A program made the translations under genes and the position numbers. Shown in pieces: positions 1 through 36,175 of a DNA stretch of 64,000 nucleotides. The DNA lies in contig JAWNZC010000351.1 in the NCBI GenBank assembly GCA_035771165.1, positions 7,199,501 through 7,263,500 on the forward strand, written 5' to 3'. The stretch's first letter is position 1. Each line of letters begins with the position of its first letter. Below the pieces are notes generated by a model that worked only from the letters and a program-made list of their open reading frames with translations, did not search any database and had not been told where the DNA came from. Origin of the DNA: Paragorgia papillata (lineage: Eukaryota > Cnidaria > Anthozoa > Scleralcyonacea > Coralliidae).

Positions 1-2956
1 GGCACTGAAAACGTGTTCACATTAGTGCCCGTACCCGCACGGTGCCCAGTTTTGATTAGTTTGAGTTGGGCACCGCGAAATAGTCGTGTTCACATTAGTG
101 CCCGTGCCCGGGCACCGCGCCAGGTACCGCGCCCAGGCACCTATACTCTGAACAGGGGGTTATGTTTTTTATTTATTTATTACTGCATGCAAGTTTTAAA
201 ACTGCAAGTTTTCAATCACTCTCTGAAGCATATTTAAATAGGCAGATTCTTTAAATATATTGAAAGAAACATTTTATACTACTGATGCAGTGACACGTAT
301 TAGCCATACTGTATACAGGGAATGCCACAATGTTCAAGTTGAGTAACAAATTACTGTACCAATGGAGCGGAAAGTTTGAATTATATGAACTGTGTACACG
401 CTGATCTCGGTGTCTCTGTTACTTCTCTTTATAATCCATTAATTCCTTGGTATATGTTGAGGGAGCTCCGTTTGAAGTAAAGTTATCAGGCGTTAGACAA
501 AGGGGGAAATATAAGAACGGTTTCTTGGTTGGGCGAGGTTAAAAGGGATGACTGAAAAGGACCCGTCCAGTCTTTTCGCGGCTTTTCCAAAATATGTCGT
601 CAAATTTGTTTTTTTCCAAATTTGTCGTCAAGCTTCAGTGAGTCTGAAGTCAAGTGAAATGAAATGAAATGAAATGAAATGAAATAAAGTGAAGTTAAAT
701 GAATTAAAATGAAATTAAGGTCGTTGAGAAAATTCGTCTCTAAACACATGTAAAAATACGGGCATTTTTACGTGTGAAGATATCAGTTTAACGATCAAAT
801 GAAAACTGTGCCCCTAACCCTAAAATCAATTTTCAGCTCATCGAATGTACTCTTTATTTGTAGTGTTTTAGTGGGAAAAAAATTTCAATTTGGATAAATT
901 GTCCGGTTTTTATGGCGTGTTGAATTTGGCTTTTGCTGGCCCAGTGCCGTCGTATTTTCGTCTTTTTGACGTCACGCAAGGTAGTCGGTATCAGTGAACT
1001 CTATGTATTTATACCTGGAAGGTCGACTGCCATTAAAAAAGAAGTCTTTTTTCTCGCGGTCGAACACAGGCAGCCCAAACGTACACCCTCTTGCACGCGA
1101 GTAGTGTTGTGTTCCCTTTGTGTTTACTTTCGATTTCATTTGCTTTTGGAGGAGGGGCTGCGTATGTTGTTCTTGTTTTGTTTCTGCTTTGTATTTGTTG
1201 ATGCTTGTGACTTTCCGAGTCGAGTTTGAACTACATGTATATATTTCGGCGAGTCCCATTCACGGTCAATTAACCGCTTTATACCTGATGACTTATGTCT
1301 TTCATGGAGAATAGGGAGCTTATGCAAACTAGGACGACGACGGCAATGTAAAGTTCAGTATCCAGCAGAAACCACGAATTATTTACGTAGTATTGAATAC
1401 TTAAGGTATGTTTTTCGGCATGCAAAACCTTATAGAGTTCTAAAAGGATTTCGTTGCAAAGTTTGAAGTCAAACTCGACTACAGACGACCCTCACTTGAA
1501 GCTCCCTAAAATCCACAAAAACCGCTGGATCTTGCAACATTGCCATCAGTACATTTGTCAAGAACTTGGTTTTCGGTTCATTGCTCTTTCGACCCAAACG
1601 TTCATCTTCGCCGCTCGAGACTGTTCATACAAACTTTGTTTCGGTTTTGTTTGACCAGGTAACACGCAATGTCCTCCTCTCTCGGATTCCTTTGGCTGGA
1701 AATTATCTGAGCAAAGTATTGAAATCAACCCAAATTTTTTTCTTCGCTTTTTTAATAGCTTCCGGCCAGTCATCGTTGAAATATGAAATGTTGTGAAGAC
1801 TTACACCATCCTTGAGACTAGCTTTATTCGTACAATTGGCAGCAACACAACTAAACACCATCTTTTCACAAGCTTTTTAACGATACAGTAAACGCAACAT
1901 ATATGTAGATATCGAAATTTATAGCATGAAGCCTTGAATGCGCCAGACGAGTACGTTGCGTGACGTCACAAAATACACTCGTTCCAGCCTCCTCGAAACG
2001 AATAATTTTCACGGAAGTGTGCCAGCTAAGATCACAGTTTTGCCAATTTCAAACTGCCATAAAACCGGAGTTTTTTAAGAAATTAAATTTTGTTTTCGCA
2101 GAAACACTAGAAATTATGCCTCGATTTGATATAGCTAAAAAAGGTTTTGGGGGTTAGAGGCACTTTAATAGTTTAATACTTTGTATTATTTGAGTGCAAT
2201 AAAAATTAAGCTTCAATTTAGATTGTTTGTGTTGGTGATTATAAAATAAACAGAAAAATACCTGGTTGTTTGGAGATATGGAATTTATCTCCTCGTGTTT
2301 AACTGATTTTCCACAAATGACTACACCTAAATTAAATTTCTAAAACTCATTAATAATTCATGAGGAAATCACAAAGAAAATCCAAAATATGTGATATAGA
2401 TTCCTCTTGATTTACACAAACTTTAGCTTTGATTTTCTCGACTTGGACAACGTTTTTTTTAGAAAAATTATATATATATATATATATGAGCACTCTGGGC
2501 CCATGCGCACTTCACGCTGTCTGAATGTACTTCACCGATGCTGTCCCACATGCGGTTGTCACCGACGATCGCATGTGTATAAGTAATTGATTGATGAAAT
2601 TCATTCAGATTGTTCCAAGCTACACTAATGAGCTGTTGTACAGCGAAACACCGTGTCTGTAGATTGAACTATATATATATATATATATATACTGTATATA
2701 ACGTATATGTGATAGAATGCCGTCATCTGCTCTATATATTCAATCCCAGTCTTTCCTTATTTTTCAACATCAGTAAGACAACTTTGACATTTAATATCTC
2801 AAAAAGTACATTTATTTCATATTTTTGAAATTAGGTATTTAGATTATGAGCCTCGAATTTGTTCAATCAGAAATTTTTCACTTCACAGGCGCTTTAAATG
2901 TAATAACTTTAGTGGCAAGCTCTTTAGTTTGATTATGTTTTATTTTTCTTTAACAG
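1..2956. other. No recognised exon; upstream flank or intron of LEMD3
   Basis: I see no convincing coding exon here. The first 150 bases hold two copies of a GC-rich unit starting GTGTTCACATTAGTGCCCG (at 14 and 86). A GAAAT pentanucleotide run lies at about 655-716 and TA runs at about 2,469 and 2,671. The LEM domain expected upstream of the LEMD3 exons was not found here, so this may be intron sequence or the N-terminal exons may lie outside the window. Confidence 0.5.
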
Positions 2957-27547
<24,591 letters not shown>

Positions 27548-28961
27548 CTCCCATGAGCAGAACATGACCTTGGAAACTTGTCTGCAAAAGGCCTTTTCAC
27601 CAGATGTGCGACCTTTTCATACATGGTTACCGCCGTGTCACTGCAATGATGAAATCGACTTTTCTGTCTACTCTGGAAACGACTACCTTGCACCATATTA
27701 TATATGCCCTATATACTCACTCACTTAAAACACCATGACTTGTATGTGTATATTTATATATGTACACAAGAGAGCATAAAGGTAAGAGAGGGAATGTATA
27801 GTAATGGGCCTAGTTCTATCTTAATTCCTTGTAAGTTATTTTTAGATCTCACGAGATAATCCTCGCGCGTAACTCGCAACCTTTCGAGCAGTCGAGTATG
27901 ATATATAGATGTGAATATTTATAATGTCTGTCATATATAATATAAAAGTACAGGCGCGTTTTGAAAGATAAAACTTTTTCTTGGTCAAGAAAAATATTGC
28001 CTGTATTCAATTCTTGGGTACGAAACGTTCCCGTAATACAGTTCTTCTACAAGACGTACTTCACTCCTATAACGTTTGCCGCCAATTTATTTTCACGAGA
28101 GGTGTGTCTAAAAATAGCTTGAAGGGGAACTCCCATAAAAAATAGATAATTTAAATTATATTTGTTTATAGGTTTGTTCTATTTGATTTTGTTCTGGAGG
28201 AATAACTTTTTCACATATTTTTCACATATTTTTCACATTTGTTCTGGAGGAATAACTTTTTCGTATAATTTGCTTATGGACGGCGCCATTCCGACGGCTC
28301 AATGTTGATGTACAGCGGGTGTTCTTGAGTACTTTTCTTTTCTTTCTAGCACTCAATGACGCCAAAATAAAAAAATGAATCACCGCTGGGCACCAATTTC
28401 GAGCCGACAAACAAATTGTAATGGCTACGTCTGAAAGCACAAAATGCAAAAATGAAAACGTTATTTCTCGAAATCAAAAACAGATATCGTGGAACTACTA
28501 AATTTTTAAAATGGGATTTTAAGGCCTTTTAGTAAACATTATTTATTTTTTGACTGGAGTTTCCCTTTGAGATGAATTAGGATAGAGCTAAACCCCCATT
28601 ACTATACACTCACTCTCTTTATGCTCTTTTGATGTACATTATTGCATTTTTTTTGTGAAAAAGTATTGTTTGGGACATTTAATTTAATGGTATAGTTATA
28701 ACATTGGACAGATTCCATCGACTAACTCAATGAACATTTTAAAATGTTTTACGAAACCTGTCGTAATCTTGCAGTAGGGACCAGGAAAGTTTATCAAACT
28801 AACTATAACCGAATCAAAAATATAATATCTCTGAATAAAAGTAAAATTCAAGGCCCCAGAGTAAGGTTTTAAAATGACGTCGAATAACGGTGCTGGTTGT
28901 TTTTAGATGATCGCTAGTTTCCGTGAAACCATTTGTAAGCCATGGATGGACCTTACCAATG
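27548..28961. other. LEMD3 3' flank, no gene recognised
   Basis: It holds the presumed 3' UTR of LEMD3, a 48-bp direct duplication (GTTCTGGAGGAATAACTTTT at 28,191 and 28,239) and AATAAA hexamers near 28,363 and 28,834. No convincing coding sequence. Confidence 0.6.
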
Positions 28962-29406
28962 CATAATCAATCGAGAAATGGTCTGGAAACTCGACGAACT
29001 TCAAAGCGTCTATAATGAGCTGTGACTTTATGTTGAGACAGACCTCACCGTACACAAACCTTTTGTTTTTCGCTTATTAATATTTAAATAACACGATTGA
29101 ACCTAAACGCTGCTATAGACCGTTTTCACTCGCGTGATCGGTGGCCCCATTGGGGTGGTGAAACAATACAAAATATTTGAATAAGAAAGAGCTAATTCCC
29201 ATACCGTACACCAATATGGCCGCCATTTCATTGTTTTGGTACACCAATATGGCCGCCGTGACGTCAGATGAAAACGCTCTATTGGATGATTGTTTCGTTA
29301 TCAAAAATACAATTATCCTCACCGTGCACAAGTTTGCATAAACGTGAACAAAAACATAGATCAAAGACTTTCGCCGAGTTTCCAGACCATATTTTTATTG
29401 ACTATG
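28962..29406 (+). mobile_element. MITE with 7-bp target duplication, copy 3, interrupted
   Basis: A diverged relative of the 14.9- and 25.9-kb copies (CATAATCAA... to TTTATTGACTATG), flanked by ACCAATG on both sides (28,955-28,961 and 29,407-29,413). The ACGCTGCTAT / TTGGATGATTG segment is split by another MITE. Confidence 0.85.
29117..29278. mobile_element. 162-bp MITE inside copy 3
   Basis: The ends are AGACCGTTTTCACTCGCGTG and GACGTCAGATGAAAACGCT. CTAT lies on both sides (29,113-29,116 and 29,279-29,282). It belongs to the family at 9,553-10,113 in reverse orientation. Confidence 0.75.
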
Positions 29407-29807
29407 ACCAATGTGTTTCACCAGTCGACGAATAAATTAAATTTAAACACATTGCATTGAGGTTGATTATTTTCAACTGCTTAGTGCGTTGTGGAAAAAA
29501 TTGAGAAATTAGAAATTGCTCTACTACAACAGTCAACAACTACATCAATCAATTTATAGGTCTGCTGCCTTGTTCGCTCGCTTCAGAGCGTCTGCTTCAC
29601 AGCAATATAAATGTAGACAAGGCTCTCATGAGTACTGGTTATTTAAGTAGGATCAGTGATCAGCTGTTTAAGTTGGAAAAGATCGAATATTTCAACTAAT
29701 CTGATAGAATGAGATTGAAAGTTATACTCTCAACGAGAGATCATGCACAGTTAATATCATCCGTAATTACAGTTGATTTCATATTACTTTACCGTGGTTT
29801 GTTGCGA

Positions 29808-29968
29808 AGTTTGTTTGGAAATTGACAATGCATTATAACCATGGTTGTCGATTATCCAATGGAATAGCGAGCTTTGAATCAAAGCTCGTTTTGATTGGAT
29901 AATTGGCATGCAACCTTGTTGACAACGTAATTCCCAAGTTCCAAATGAACTTCCCAACGAACTTCGCA
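29808..29968. mobile_element. Palindromic MITE
   Basis: TGTTGCGAAGTTTGTTTGGAA is mirrored at the right by CCAACGAACTTCGCAACACA, with an inner ATTATCCAAT pair around AGCTTTGAATCAAAGCT. Confidence 0.8.
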
Positions 29969-30278
29969 ACACACCGCGTCAAAGTAATATCAAATCAAGT
30001 GTAACAACAGCTTTTTATCTTTAGAATATTATCTAGACTAAGAGTCTGTAGACGAGTTCCTAAACACACTATAAATCAGACCCACGCAGAACTACAATCA
30101 TTGCAAAGTTGTTGGAACGATGACCTTTCAAAAAGCTCTTCCCAATGCACCGAATCCCAAAATATTTTCCATCTTGGTATACCTTTTCTAGTGTTTTAAT
30201 TGATTTAGTTGTATATTATATTGCTCTGATGAAGGCCTAAGTCAACAGGCCGAAAGCTTAATAGCAAATAAATATTAA

Positions 30279-30458
30279 GGTTGTCCTGGCTAAAGCCAAA
30301 AGGCCAAAGCCAAAAGGTCAAAGCCAAGCGCGAAAATGCTCGTTAATAATCCCCAGAGAGGCATAAATATAGTAAATGTGTGCTTCGCTATTTAAATAGT
30401 TATTCCCATCGTACTTTTCGCGCTTGGCTTTAGCCTTTTGGCTTTGGCCAGGACAACC
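30279..30458. mobile_element. 180-bp TTAA-flanked foldback MITE
   Basis: It runs from GGTTGTCCTGGCTAAAGCCA to TGGCTTTGGCCAGGACAACC, with TTAA at 30,275-30,278 and 30,459-30,462. Inner repeats of GCCAAAAGGCCAAA. Confidence 0.85.
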
Positions 30459-30475
30459 TTAATTATTTAGCTATA

Positions 30476-30920
30476 CAGTGTGTATCAAAAAAACTTGAAC
30501 CCTTGGAAAACAACCTATTGTAGTAGTTTGAAAGCCCTAAGCACTTCGCTGAACCCACAGATGCGTAAAACACATGGTCTTATACACCTGGGAAATTAAG
30601 ATAACTTATAATCGTATGAAGGAGCATAACTGCAAAGAAATATGTTAAATGTATTCATATCAGTTCGATTAAAAATGGTTCAACTGACCACAGAGCAACG
30701 AGTGTTCATTGTAGTAAACCATTTTTAATCGAACTGATATGAATAATTTAACATATTTCTTTGCAGTTATGCTCCTTCATACGATTATAAGTTATCTTAA
30801 TTTCCCAGGTGTATAAGACCGTGTGTTTTACGCATCTGTAGGTTCAGCGAAGTGCTTAGGGCTTTCAAACTACCACAATAGGTTGTTTTCTAAGGGTTCA
30901 GTTTTTTTTTATACACACTG
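30476..30920. mobile_element. Foldback mariner derivative carrying the transposase start
   Basis: Inverted arms of about 205 bp begin CAGTGTGTATCAAAAAAACT and are flanked by TA. The short centre opens at an ATG (30,676) encoding MVQLTTEQRVFIV. This resembles the helix-turn-helix N-terminus of mariner-type transposases. The other arm is the reverse complement of the 5' part up to that ATG, so the element is a snap-back of one end. Confidence 0.8.
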
Positions 30921-30944
30921 TATACAGTATAACGAGCTGTGGGA

Positions 30945-31500
30945 GTGATTCATCTGACGTCACGGCGGCCATATTGGTGCACAGAAACAATGACATGTTT
31001 TATTACAAATAAAATCCTGCAAATAAAAAATAATTATCTAGTAGGAAGGAGTACGTTATATTCTTAAAATGTCTATCTACAGAGGCTTCAGTTCAGGCCA
31101 GGAAAATTTCCCCGTTGGCGTCTTTCCGTTTTCTTTACGCGCGAGGCCTAATCTGTAGCTACGACTGATTTCGAGGGGCAGCAGTGGGATGCACGGGATA
31201 AAGCAGTGGGAAGCAGTGGGATGCATAGCATAATGGGAGAATCAAGGATCGAGTTCACAGTCATTTCCAGGCCGCAAATGCGATGCAGGCTCTCGTCGTT
31301 CCCAGAGCCCACTTTCCCCTTACCCAGCGGGTGGGAAACGAGAGGCTCTGGGATAAAGCCGTTCACGCCATCACAGAATTCTTGTTATCCAGAAGAAGAG
31401 TTATATAGAGTTCACTGTGTTCATCAGCCAATGAAATATCGATGTGAAACCGATTATCCCAGAGCTCTGGGATAATCCGTTCACGCCATCACAGGATTCT
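30945..31500. other. Repeat-derived, no gene
   Basis: It begins with a one-ended MITE copy (CATCTGACGTCACGGCGGCC at 30,953). The segment CCGTTCACGCCATCACAG, with GGATTCTTGTTATCC-like sequence following, occurs twice (31,359 and 31,477). The CGTTCCCAGAGCCC motif near 31,297 is shared with 58.4-58.8 kb. Confidence 0.6.
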
Positions 31501-31508
31501 TGTTATCC

Positions 31509-31831
31509 TAGCCTGCGTAGCTGGCGGTTTTACATAGAAAATCGGCCACTTTCATGGGGCAGTTCGCAGTCCACGTGCGTGCTGGCTCAAGTGAGTTGTC
31601 GGCCGTGTATTGGTGACGTTTACACGCAAGATATTCGTTCTACGCATGCGTAGCTAATACGGTTCAGCCCGTATTTCGCGAGCCTCGACAGCCGCCATTT
31701 CCGATCGTGCGCCCGCTCTTCCGCCGCCCGCTCTTCCGCCGCCCGCTCTTCCGCCCGCTTTTTCTCCCTCGCCCGCTTTTTCTCCCTCGCCCGCTTCTTC
31801 GCCCTCGCCCGCTTCTTCACCACGCAGGCTA
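31509..31831. mobile_element. 323-bp MITE with 9-bp target duplication
   Basis: The ends are TAGCCTGCGTAGCTGG and CACGCAGGCTA. TTGTTATCC flanks both sides (31,500-31,508 and 31,832-31,840), suggesting a Mutator-like element. It carries a GC-rich minisatellite (CGCCCGCTCTTC, then CTCGCCCGCTTTTTCTCC) at about 31,708-31,818. Confidence 0.85.
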
Positions 31832-31856
31832 TTGTTATCCGGAAGAAGTCACTGGG

Positions 31857-32045
31857 CTGTGTTGTTATGTGTATTTATTAACTTGTTTAGTCGAAAGCTA
31901 ATATTTTGCCTAGAACTTCACGAAATTTACGAAGAATGTTGTTTTGACTATGCTCTTGCTTCCTAGCGTAAGAGAAATTTTGTAAACAAAATCTAGCAAA
32001 GCTAAGGTGTTTAGTAACACCAACCTTCGACTCTAAACGAATTGC
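31857..32045 (-). repeat. Inverted arm of the 35.3-35.7 kb segment
   Basis: This is the reverse complement, with deletions, of 35,317-35,668. Shared blocks include TTCGACTCTAAACGAATTGC and GACTATGCTCTTGCTTCCTA. It borders the minisatellite. Confidence 0.8.
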
Positions 32046-32047
32046 GT

Positions 32048-33180
32048 ACCTGGCTACTTGGCTACTTGGCTACGTGGCTACTTGGCTACGTGGCTACTTG
32101 GCTACGTGGCTACTTGGCTACTTGGCTACTTGGCTACTTGGCTACTTGGCTACTTGGCTACTTGGCTACGTGGCTACGTGGCTACGTGGCTACGTGGCTA
32201 CTTGGCTACGTGGCTACGTGGCTACTTGGCTACTTGGCTACGTGGCTACGTGGCTACGTGGCTACGTGGCTACGTGGCTACGTGGCTACGTGGCTACGTG
32301 GCTACTTGGCTACTTGGCTACGTGGCTACTTGGCTACGTGGCTACGTGGCTACTTGGCTACTTGGCTACGTGGCTACAGTTGGCTACTTGGCTACGTGGC
32401 TACGTGGCTACTTGGCTACGTGGCTACGTGGCTACTTGGCTACGTGGCTACGTGGCTACTTGGCTACTTGGCTACTTGGCTACGTGGCTACTTGGCTACT
32501 TGGCTACTTGGCTACTTGGCTACGTGCCTACTTGGCTACTTGGCTACTTGGCTACTTGGCTACTTGGCTACTTGGCTACGTGGCTACGTGCGTACTTGGC
32601 TACGTGGCTACGTGGCTACGTGCCTACTTGGCTACTTGGCTACTTGGCTACGTGGCTACGTGGCTACGTGGCTACGTGGCTACGTGGCTACGTGGCTACT
32701 TGGCTACTTGGCTACTTGGCTACTTGGCTACTTGGCTACTTGGCTACGTGGCTACTTGGCTACGTGGCTACGTGGCTACGTGGCTACTTGGCTACTTGGC
32801 TACGTGGCTACGTGGCTACGTGGCTACTTGGCTACGTGGCTACTTGGCTACGTGGCTACGTGGCTACTTGGCTACTTGGCTACTTGGCTACTTGGCTACG
32901 TGGCTACGTGCATACTTGGCTACGTGGCTACGTGGCTACGTGCCTACTTGGCTACTTGGCTACTTGGCTACTTGGCTACGTGGCTACGTGGCTACGTGGC
33001 TACGTGGCTACGTGGCTACGTGGCTACGTGGCTACGTGGCTACGTGGCTACGTGGCTACTTGGCTACTTGGCTACTTGGCTACTTGGCTACTTGGCTACT
33101 TGGCTACTTGGCTACTTGGCTACGTGGCTACTTGGCTACTTGGCTACGTGGCTACGTGGCTACTTGGCTACGTGGCTACT
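32048..33180 (+). repeat. 8-bp minisatellite TGGCTAC(T/G), about 141 units
   Basis: Nearly every unit is TGGCTACT or TGGCTACG. Three successive units span eight codons, so all + frames read the same peptide cycle (ATWLLGYV/ATWLRGYL) and remain open for over 370 codons. A rare-variant pair recurs 320 bases (40 units) apart, at 32,590/32,621 and 32,910/32,941, showing a higher-order duplication. A short version of about ten units precedes the other two Merlin copies. Confidence 0.97.
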
Positions 33181-33615
33181 GATGAATCAAAAGTAGGAAA
33201 ACGGAAGTATCACAAAGGCCATTATGTCGAAGGTCAATGGATTTTGGGGGGAATAGAAGAAGACTCACGAAAGTGCTTTCTCGTTGCAGTGGAAGACAGA
33301 TCAGAAAAAACACTTTTATCCCTCATAAAGAAATGGACTCCACCGGAAGCCATTATAATTTCAGATACGGTTAGTTATACTCACAAAACTGTTAATCATT
33401 CTCAGGAATTTAAGAATAACGATGGAGACAATACCAACAAAATTGAAGGGCATTGGAAACAAATGAAAGCTACTTTACCAACCCATGGAAGAAAAAAATA
33501 TCATTACTCGTCATATTTAGCTAAGTTTGTGTGGAGATACATGAACAAAGACGAGGATCTATTTTGGGCTTTTCTGGAGAACGTAAAGACAATTTATAAT
33601 CCAAATATGAAATAA
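33181..33615 (+). pseudogene. Merlin (IS1595/ISXO2-like) transposase DDE domain, copy 0
   Basis: In frame with the minisatellite, the sequence encodes DESKVGKRKYHKGHYVEGQW, GGIEEDSRKCFLVAVEDRS, AIIISD, then NKIEGHWK and YLAKFVWRY. These carry the D, D and E of the IS1595-type catalytic triad used by eukaryotic Merlin transposons. The segment expected between IIISD and YTHKTVNHS is deleted. The N-terminal region of the transposase is absent, with minisatellite in its place. Ends at TAA 33,613. Not expected to be active. Confidence 0.88.
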
Positions 33616-33779
33616 AGATGCAATTAACAGCATCTTACTTTATGACGTGTGGCTATAATACAATGCACAGCATAAATGCAACCTATAGCTCTGATATTTT
33701 TACTGCAGTTAAAATAATTTCCATCTTCCTCGTCTTATTTTTTTACTTGAAATAACAACAAACTAGTATAATATAGTAT

Positions 33780-34093
33780 ATAGGTCCCCTAACTCCTAAT
33801 CCCTAATCATAACCCATAATCCTAACCCCAATTCCTAACCTTAATCATAAATGGGTACGTTTGTGGTATACAAAATTACGTGATAACCTGACCCCCACAC
33901 AATGAAACCAAAAACCCTAACCCTAAAAAACGGGAACGTTTGTGGTATGGAAAATTACGATAACCTGACACCCACACAATAGAACCAAAAACCCTAACCC
34001 TAATCACAAAACGGGTGTGTTTGTGGTATGGAAAATTACGATAACCTGACACCCACACAATGGAACCAAAAACCCTAACCCTAATCACAAAAC
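33780..34093 (+). repeat. CCCTAA-like tract and three 75-bp tandem units
   Basis: Degenerate CCCTAA/CCTAAC sequence (33,785-33,845) is followed by three units of about 75 bp, each ending in ACCCTAACCCTAA and containing GATAACCTGAC and a CCCACACAAT motif. The later array copies have only one unit (36,415-36,490 and 39,520-39,595). Confidence 0.85.
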
Positions 34094-35739
34094 AGACATG
34101 GATGATTTTTCTATTGCTTCCGAAGTGTCAGTTTTATTAACCGCGGATATCACGTGGTGTATGCTCATGTACCACGTGATAAACATCCAATTGTTAACCC
34201 TTAAACAAGCTATCACGTGGTACAAAAGAATACACCTCGTATTCTGTGCCGTGGACAACAGAATTAAGTGGATAAATGTGCGAATTGGGTGCATTGAATC
34301 ATTATTGAGAAGCTTTTTACAAAATTCATAAGTATTTTCAGTACGAAGTGTAGTAATTTTTTAATTGTGATGTACTAAGATCCTTGTCAACGTTATCAAA
34401 GAGGTTAGTTTTCAAAAAGACAGTTTTCGTTGGTGTTTTGTTCTTTCCTTGTTTCAAACTTGGCGTGCTTTTTAGCAGAGTTTGTTTTATAGATCTCGCC
34501 TGTTAAATTGTTTTATTAGGGCTATAATTAAACACGAACAGCGAGTTTATTGCACTGCCTCAAAAACAAACCATTTTGTATTTATTGACGTAAACAACTT
34601 AACATTTTGAAGATTGACCTTGTGTGGGCCGATAAAATCCAGCCGAGAATTTTATCAAACAGCAAACGTGTCTCTATAGCACATATAAAGACATCGTTAA
34701 TTTAAACACAATTCTGTATGTTTTGGTTCATAAATTTTATATCAATGATTTTTAAAGCCGCCATGCAAGTATTCGTTTTGTTGTTTAGCTATTAAAATGA
34801 ACATGCATGATGATAATGTATTATAGAAGTGGAAAGTTGAGTTATTTACGAGTCGTGGCTTTAAATTTAAATATAAAAACACTTTGACAATAATGTTATA
34901 AACTCTTTACTAGTAATGCATTGCCTGCCCGAGACCCGACGGGTAAAATCATCTGGCGTGAAAGTTCACTTTCCCACAACAACGATGCATCGATTGTTAT
35001 TTTTTGAACTCCCTGTCACCGTTTTTATAGTCTGAAGATTGTTTTCAACGATTTGACTTGTGTTTGTATGATTTACATAATGTACTGCTTATAATTATAA
35101 TGAATCTTTATATGCTCGTAGATGTTTTCTGACTAAAATTAAACCTGGAGATGACAAAATAAACTTTAGGAATATTCCTATATGAATGGATTTTGCATAG
35201 GATAGCTTGTTGTTTTTTACTATTTATATTTAAACATTATCTGCCCCTGGCAAACCCCTGGCAGTCTGTAAAATTACTTATTTCAAGGCTAAATTCAAAC
35301 GTATTTTGAACGCAATTCGTTTAGAGTCGAAGGTTGGTGTTAACGACGGCGTGTGTAGCCAAGTGGCAAGCAAGAATAACAGTTTTGTGTGGCGGGGTAT
35401 TCTATAGTTATTCCTAAACTTTGTAAAGCTCTGAGCTATAGTAAGCGAAATGTTAGCTTTCATGTAAACTAATTCGGGCAGTCGCTTCAGACACTAAACA
35501 CCTTAGCTTTGAGATTTTGTTTACAATCTTAAATCAGTTCTCTTACGCTAGGAAGCAAGAGCATAGTCAAAACAATATTCTTCGTAAATTTCGTGAAGTT
35601 CTAGGCTAAACTTCAAAATATTAGCTTTCGACTAAACAAGTTAATAGATACACATAACAACACGGCTTATACGTGGCTACGTGGCTACTTGGCTACGTGG
35701 CTACTTGGGTACGTGGCTGGCTACTTGGCTACGTGTCTA

Positions 35740-36175
35740 CTGATGAATCAAAAGTAGGAAAACGGAAGTATCACAAAGGCCATTATGTCGAAGGTCAATG
35801 GATTTTGGGGGGAGAGAAGAAGACTCACGAAAGTGCTTTCTCGTTGCAGTGGAAGACAGATCAGAAAAAACACTTTTATCCCTCCATAAAGAAATGGACT
35901 GCACCGGAATCCACCATTATAATTTCAGATACGGTTATACTCACAAAACTGTTAATCATTCTCAGGAATTTAAGAATAACGATGGAGACAATACCAACAA
36001 AATTGAAGGGCATTGGAAACAAATAAAAGCTACTTTACCAACCCATGGAAGAAAAAAATATCATTACTCGTCATATTTAGCTAAGTTTATGTGGAGATAC
36101 ATCAACAAAGATGAGGATTTATTTTGGGTTTTTCTGGAGAACGTAAAGACAATTTATAATCCAAATATGAAATAA
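35740..36175 (+). pseudogene. Merlin transposase fragment, copy 1
   Basis: The same DDE region as copy 0, but a 2-base deletion after GGGGGG (35,811) shifts the frame, and a further indel near 35,884 shifts it again. The NKIEGHWKQIK and YLAKFMWRY blocks remain readable. Confidence 0.85.

Noticed and set aside
933..1327. Overlapping ORFs of 60-98 codons on both strands
   Set aside because: No recognisable motif or splice context, and length is within chance expectation.
32042..33196. Three long overlapping + ORFs (up to 513 codons) as a real gene
   Set aside because: They are one 8-bp minisatellite read in three frames; only the final DDE segment has recognisable protein similarity.
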